Origin: Planctomycetia bacterium
GTDB lineage: Bacteria > Planctomycetota > Phycisphaerae > Phycisphaerales > SM1A02
NCBI GenBank assembly: GCA_005799205.1
Contig: SYHM01000053.1
Location: 1-17,915 of the forward strand
DNA: 17,915 nucleotides
Direction of reading: 5' to 3'
Shown: one piece after another, positions 14,136 to 17,915 of the stretch
Position numbering within the stretch: the first letter of the stretch is position 1
Layout: the number at the start of each line of letters is the position of its first letter
Made by a program: the position numbers and the translations under genes
Notes under the pieces: generated by a model
Databases searched by the model: none
The model's input: only the letters and a program-made list of their open reading frames with translations
What the model was told of the DNA's origin: nothing

Positions 14136-16667
14136 ATGCGTCCACTCGAAGTGAGTCTCTGCGGCGATGCGTGGACGATGCATTGCCCCGATGGCACCGC
14201 GGTTGCAGCGTGCGTTCCTGGGTGCGCACATAGCGACCTCCAGCGCGCTGGAATCATTCCGCACACCGATGCGCTCGGTGGAGAGGCGGCGCAGGCATGG
14301 GTAGGAGAGAGCGTGTTTTCGTGGCGGCGGACATTTCGGGTTGGCGCAGCGCTTCGAGCCCACAGTCACGTTGAGCTGGTCTTTCAGTCGATCGACACGA
14401 ACGCAGAGGTGTTCATCGATGGGTTTCTCGTATGCGTGGTTGCGAACAACTTTCACCCACATCGCATCGACCTATCTCAGCAGATCGCTGCGACCTCGCT
14501 GGACCACGAATTCGTGTTGGAGGTTCGGTGTGCCGCTCCAGTGAGCGAGGTCAAGAGACTCGCAGAAGAACTTGGATCCCGTCCTGTCAATGGCGATTGG
14601 ACTCCATACATCTTTCTGCGCAAGCCGGCCTGCGATTTTGGCTGGGATTGGGGACCACGAGCCCCATCGAGTGGCATCGTTGATCTTGTCTTCTTGCACG
14701 GATGGAGCGGTGCGCGCATCGTGTCGGTTCGTCCGCTCGTGACGCGCTGCACACCAATGGAGGCGACTATTGAGTTCTCGATCGATACAGCGTGTGACGC
14801 GAAGACTGGATCGTGGGACGCGAGCGTCGAAGTCGAGTCGCCCCTCGGCGAGCGGTGGCAGGCCGTCGTGCAGTTTGAACGAAGCGGAACCTCTCACTGC
14901 AAACTCTCGATCGCCAATCCACAGCGCTGGTGGCCGCGTGGATATGGGGCGCAGCACCTGTACCGAGTTGTGGTCGAACTGTCGCAGCGCGGTCGTGTCG
15001 CTGCGCGCTGGCACGGGCGTGTCGGTGTGCGGTCCGTGTCACTCGACACCACTCCAGTCTGTGATGGGACCCGTTTCGCGATCGTGGTGAATGAACAGGA
15101 AATCTGGTGCGCTGGGGCGAACTGGATTCCCGATGGACTGCACTGTCGTGAAGAACGAAGGGCGAGAGTTCGCGAGAGACTCATTCAAGCGTGTGAAGCC
15201 CACTTGGTGATGCTGCGTGTGTGGGGAGGCGGTGGATACGAGTCTGACCTGTTTTACAACCAGTGCGATGAACTTGGAATCCTCGTCTGGCAGGACTTCG
15301 CATTCGCGTGCGCGATGTATCCCGAAGAGCCGCCGTTTCCAGCGTTGATTGAAGCGGAGGCGCGATTTCAGCTCGCGCGACTCTCGCCACATCCCTCACT
15401 GGTGCTCTGGTGTGGAGGGAACGAGGACATTCTCGCGTGGTACTCGTGGGGGTTCCGAGAGCGTCTGCGTGCGGGGCAATCGTGGGGGCGACACTACTGG
15501 GTTGAGTTGCTGCCACGACTTTGCGCCGAACTCGACCCAACGCGCCCGTACTGGACCGAGAGCCCTTGGTCTGGATCGCTCGACTTGCACCCGAATGATT
15601 CGCTGCGCGGTGATCGGCACACATGGGATGCGAGCGCGAAGGTCGAAGGGTTCCGTTCGATCACGCCGCGATTCGTCAGCGAGTTTGGCCACCAGTCTCC
15701 GCCGGCGCTGCAATCACTCGCCACAGCACTGGGGGTCGATGCGACTGAACTCGGATCGCTCTCGGCTTCAGAGGGCTGCGCTCGGATCGCATCGCGACAG
15801 CGCGCAACGGGTGGGGACGATCCACAGTATGGAACACATCTCACGGAGCGTTTCGATCCGCCAGCCGACTTCGCTGCGTGGGTCGCGCAGGCGCAGTGCG
15901 TACAGGCAAAGGCGATGCGGGTTGCGTACACATGGCTGCGATCGAGCCGACCGCGCTGTGCGGGTGCCCTCGTGTGGCAGTTGAATGACGCATGGACGGG
16001 CCATTCGTGGTCGCTCATCGATGTCCACGGGCGCGCGAAACCATCATGGCATGCGGTGCGCGACGCGTGCGCGCCGCGCATCATCATGATTCATCCGCGT
16101 GATGGCCAGCTCGTCGTTGAAGGAGTCAACGACTCGCCAACACCATGGAGAAGCCGGGTCAGACTGCAGCGGTTCTCGCTCGATGCAGAGAGTTGCGCGA
16201 ACGAGTGTGAGGGGATGGGCTTGATCGATGAGGAGTTCACGATTGATCCTTGGAGTGCACTGCAGATTCTGGCGGTCCCAGCGCCGCTCATTCCTGACGC
16301 CACGTGCGTGCTCTTTGCTGAGGCGCCAACGGCGATTCGGAGTGGACCGCTCGCGGCTGCTTGGTACTCGTCGGTCCACGAGCGAGGCTTGAAAGCCGGC
16401 GATGGGTCACAAGCGCGTCTTCGCGCACACCTCGAGTGGGTGAGTTCTCCGCGCCCGAGTTGTGGAAGTGTCGCAGCAACAGTGAAGATCAAGGCACACA
16501 CGCCACTGCTCGACGCAGTTCTTGTGCCACGTGGCGACTGGAGTACGGTCGACCGTGCGTTCGTTTCATTGCCTCCGAACGGCGAACAGCGCGTTGAGGT
16601 TGTCTGGCGCAGTGACGCTCAGGGAATCGACCTCTTCGCGGCCGGCGAACGCATCGCACAGCTCTGA
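14136..16667 (+). CDS. Beta-mannosidase, glycoside hydrolase family 2
   Basis: Exo-acting retaining glycosidase predicted to release mannose from beta-linked mannosides. The 843 residues match family length and there is no signal peptide, so it should act in the cytoplasm on imported substrate. The N-terminal jelly-roll domain (about 5-195) ends in RKPACDFGWDWGPR, a hallmark of GH2 beta-mannosidases as opposed to beta-galactosidases. An Ig-like domain follows, then the TIM barrel with GANWIPDG, RVWGGGGYESDLFYNQCDELGI split across the active site, WCGGNE (acid/base Glu430) and VSEFGHQS (nucleophile Glu516). Beta-sandwich domains close the protein. The start is 10 bases after the symporter stop, with only GAGAG upstream, so it is probably translated from the symporter message. 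The extra glycine in WCGGNE, where WCGNNE is common, is a mild variation. Confidence 0.94.
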   Translation: MRPLEVSLCGDAWTMHCPDGTAVAACVPGCAHSDLQRAGIIPHTDALGGEAAQAWVGESVFSWRRTFRVGAALRAHSHVELVFQSIDTNAEVFIDGFLVCVVANNFHPHRIDLSQQIAATSLDHEFVLEVRCAAPVSEVKRLAEELGSRPVNGDWTPYIFLRKPACDFGWDWGPRAPSSGIVDLVFLHGWSGARIVSVRPLVTRCTPMEATIEFSIDTACDAKTGSWDASVEVESPLGERWQAVVQFERSGTSHCKLSIANPQRWWPRGYGAQHLYRVVVELSQRGRVAARWHGRVGVRSVSLDTTPVCDGTRFAIVVNEQEIWCAGANWIPDGLHCREERRARVRERLIQACEAHLVMLRVWGGGGYESDLFYNQCDELGILVWQDFAFACAMYPEEPPFPALIEAEARFQLARLSPHPSLVLWCGGNEDILAWYSWGFRERLRAGQSWGRHYWVELLPRLCAELDPTRPYWTESPWSGSLDLHPNDSLRGDRHTWDASAKVEGFRSITPRFVSEFGHQSPPALQSLATALGVDATELGSLSASEGCARIASRQRATGGDDPQYGTHLTERFDPPADFAAWVAQAQCVQAKAMRVAYTWLRSSRPRCAGALVWQLNDAWTGHSWSLIDVHGRAKPSWHAVRDACAPRIIMIHPRDGQLVVEGVNDSPTPWRSRVRLQRFSLDAESCANECEGMGLIDEEFTIDPWSALQILAVPAPLIPDATCVLFAEAPTAIRSGPLAAAWYSSVHERGLKAGDGSQARLRAHLEWVSSPRPSCGSVAATVKIKAHTPLLDAVLVPRGDWSTVDRAFVSLPPNGEQRVEVVWRSDAQGIDLFAAGERIAQL

Positions 16668-16771
16668 CGCGACGTCTTGGCGCGCGACAAGAAATAGGGG
16701 AGCACATCGGGGGATGCCAGCGCGCACTCATAGGTTTGCTGCAACTCATCACACCCACGGAGGAATGACGC
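16668..16771. other. Intergenic leader region before the 183-residue protein gene
   Basis: A 104-base gap. It holds a weak inverted repeat (TCTTG with CAAGA around the GCGCGCGA at 16675-16692). It also holds TAGGTT at 16731-16736, which could be a -10 box giving a leader of about 28 bases, and the Shine-Dalgarno site listed separately. Nothing else is recognised. Confidence 0.3.
16759..16764 (+). promoter_or_regulatory. Strong Shine-Dalgarno site GGAGGA
   Basis: GGAGGA 7 bases before the ATG at 16772. This is the best Shine-Dalgarno match in the window. It fixes that start and contrasts with the leaderless-type starts elsewhere. Confidence 0.75.
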
Positions 16772-17323
16772 ATGGAACTTACTGATCGACACGCAACCAA
16801 GCGACAAGTTCGCACGATGGCCATCGACCAATTGGTGGCCGAGGCCGCGGCGCAGGGAGAATGCGAGGATCGGCTCTATTGGACGCTGATTTACGACTTT
16901 GAAATGGCTCCCATCACGACGAACCTTGCGCAGTTGGAGGAGGCAGGACTTCACCCAGTCTGCGCGTTCTTGCTTGATGAAGATGACCTTGCTGAGGCGC
17001 TCCGGCACTTGATTGCGACGCTCGCCGAACTCAGCATCTTCCTGATCCACACGAATCACCTGACGGATCGCGAGCTTTACTGCCGGCTCGTCGATCAGAT
17101 TCTCGTCGAGCCAGTGCGTGATTTGCCCCCCGACGCGGGAGTTCACGAGTTCATCGACCTCATCGGTGCTGAGGGGTCGTCACAGCAAGAACTGTTCCAG
17201 CGCTACTACGCGACGGATGGCGAGCGCGATCGCTTTCGAGAAGCACATGGCTACTCGGTTGCGCGCGAGAGTCCTCCGAGTGATCGCGATCGATTCCTTC
17301 CGGCGCCCCCCGCGCGCCCATAG
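16772..17323 (+). CDS. Hypothetical protein, 183 residues
   Basis: Not assigned to a named family. It is soluble, acidic and without signal peptide or membrane segment. The central part, about residues 50-130, is helical and leucine-rich. It has an AELSIFLIHTNHLTDRELYCRLVDQIL core, given here only as the key pattern His-Thr-x-His-Leu-x-Asp-Arg-Glu-Leu-Tyr, followed by EPVRDLPPDAGVHEFIDL. Residues about 143-160 have FQRYYATDGERDRF, and a Pro/Arg/Asp-rich disordered tail closes it. I believe similar proteins with a THTDHLSDRELY-like core occur as conserved hypotheticals in planctomycetes, but this is memory, not a search. A strong GGAGGA site supports the start. It stands alone after the beta-mannosidase, and its stop is followed at once by the large hairpin element. 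Confidence 0.8.
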   Translation: MELTDRHATKRQVRTMAIDQLVAEAAAQGECEDRLYWTLIYDFEMAPITTNLAQLEEAGLHPVCAFLLDEDDLAEALRHLIATLAELSIFLIHTNHLTDRELYCRLVDQILVEPVRDLPPDAGVHEFIDLIGAEGSSQQELFQRYYATDGERDRFREAHGYSVARESPPSDRDRFLPAPPARP

Positions 17324-17327
17324 GGAT

Positions 17328-17399
17328 CAACAAAAATGCTGGCGGAGCGGTTCCCGCTGAGGTGAACCGATCCGCCATGCATGCCTTCGGGGTTTGTTG
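17328..17399 (+). terminator. Long nested hairpin element, probable terminator or structured RNA
   Basis: Starting 4 bases after the stop of the 183-residue gene. The inner stem is GGCGGA-g-CGGTTC (17341-17353) with GAACCG-a-TCCGCC (17364-17376), loop CCGCTGAGGT: 12 pairs with one G/A mismatch. It extends outward by T17340-A17377 and, past a bulged T, by ATGC (17336-17339) with GCAT (17379-17382). A further outer pair is CAACAAA (17328-17334) with TTTGTTG (17393-17399). T-richness after the stem is limited (TTTGTTG), so termination is likely but not textbook. Confidence 0.6.
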
Positions 17400-17496
17400 C
17401 GATACTTCTCCGCTCCGATGGTCTTGCTCACAGGATCAGTTTCGCTGGGGCAATTGCAAGTCGTGTTCAACAAAAAGCCCCCTACACTCGGCCGTT
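17400..17496. other. Intergenic region before the terminal gene
   Basis: No gene is supported here. It holds a second copy of TCAACAAAAA (17467-17476; the first at 17327-17336) and the TACACT box at 17483. Nothing else is recognised. Confidence 0.3.
17483..17488 (+). promoter_or_regulatory. Putative -10 box TACACT for terminal lipoprotein gene
   Basis: TACACT lies 8 bases before the ATG at 17497, the same hexamer as at queC. The start it would serve is itself uncertain. Confidence 0.35.
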
Positions 17497-17915
17497 ATGG
17501 CAGGGCCAGAGTGTTTCGACAGAAACCGAACATCGCCGCAAGTCGTTGATAGGCAATCATCTGGACCGTTCCTTCTGTGCCAGTCACCGGGCGAACACTT
17601 GAAAGGCGGTCCGTGCAATATTCATTGTTGTGATGCTCGTGGTGAACATGGTCGTCGAGCGATCTGTTGGTCCATGGTGTTGGCGTGCACGCTCGGCGGT
17701 GCATGCACGACCCTGCGAGGGCCTGCGGTCCCAGCACAGTTTGTTGGTCGTTGGGAAGGAGCGAAGGACGGCGCCACGCTCGAAATGACCGACACAGGGA
17801 TTTTTATCGTCGAGTTGAGGGATGGGACAACGCTGCCCGGAGGGTGTTCGTTCATCGGGCAGCGAGTCACGATGCGATATCAAATCGGAGTCCCATCGTG
17901 CCCTCAGGAACCTGG
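17497..17915 (+). CDS. Probable lipoprotein, 3'-truncated by the window edge
   Basis: The frame is open from ATG 17497 to the window end (139 complete codons). The convincing part begins about base 17660. RRAICWSMVLACTLGGAC resembles an export signal with a lipobox. After it comes a beta-rich segment, AQFVGRWEGAKDGATLEM, then TDTGIFIVELRDGTTLPGGC and RVTMRYQIGVPSC, which resembles small lipocalin-like or META-type beta-barrel lipoproteins, with two cysteines that may pair. The first 55 residues are hydrophilic, cysteine-rich and low in GC3, hence not typical coding sequence. ATG 17674 is therefore an alternative start, although it leaves almost no positive n-region. TACACT 8 bases before 17497 favours the longer form. 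The family is not identified. Confidence 0.5.
   Translation, partial: MAGPECFDRNRTSPQVVDRQSSGPFLLCQSPGEHLKGGPCNIHCCDARGEHGRRAICWSMVLACTLGGACTTLRGPAVPAQFVGRWEGAKDGATLEMTDTGIFIVELRDGTTLPGGCSFIGQRVTMRYQIGVPSCPQEP

Noticed and set aside
1..17915. CRISPR arrays, insertion sequences, tRNA or rRNA genes
   Set aside because: No spaced repeats, transposase motifs, terminal inverted repeats or tRNA cloverleaf signatures were seen on reading both strands.

Overview
The window is a gene-dense stretch (I judge roughly 60% G+C) of a bacterial chromosome. It has 16 recognisable protein genes, two of them cut by the window edges, and no tRNA, rRNA, CRISPR or insertion sequence that I can see. Several features suggest a planctomycete, perhaps of the Phycisphaerae: a redoxin lipoprotein with a CPIS active site and a cysteine-containing tail, a 677-residue sodium:solute symporter with a long extra C-terminal part, many small lipoproteins, and few clear Shine-Dalgarno sites. 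That assignment rests on general family knowledge, not on a search, and is moderate at best.

Layout. Bases 1-2981 (+): the C-terminal part of transketolase, overlapping rpiB by 4 bases, then a secreted PepSY-like/FKBP prolyl isomerase. Bases 3026-5490 (-): threonine aldolase, an M29 aminopeptidase and a small lipoprotein, transcribed in that order. Bases 5528-6211 (+): queC, divergent from the aldolase. Bases 6235-8760 (-): gyrB. Bases 8877-9626 (+): a PGRP/amidase_2 lipoprotein. Bases 9655-12020 (-): redoxin lipoprotein, xylulokinase and a small membrane protein. Bases 12092-16667 (+): SSF symporter and a GH2 beta-mannosidase. Bases 16772-17323 (+): an unrecognised 183-residue protein. A long hairpin element follows, and then the start of a probable lipoprotein that runs off the end.

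Metabolic theme. Transketolase, RpiB and xylulokinase all belong to pentose-phosphate metabolism. The symporter and beta-mannosidase form a likely two-gene unit for uptake and cytoplasmic cleavage of a beta-mannoside or related glycoside. The other genes are housekeeping: queuosine synthesis, gyrase, peptidoglycan turnover, peptide and threonine breakdown.

Main observation. Nine of the fifteen visible gene starts have a hexamer TA(C/G)NNT exactly 6-8 bases before the start codon. This is where a -10 box would sit if transcription began at the start codon itself. The simplest reading is widespread leaderless transcription, including separate start sites inside what look like operons (gaps of -4 to 24 bases). 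The remaining starts are mostly operon-internal or carry a Shine-Dalgarno sequence.
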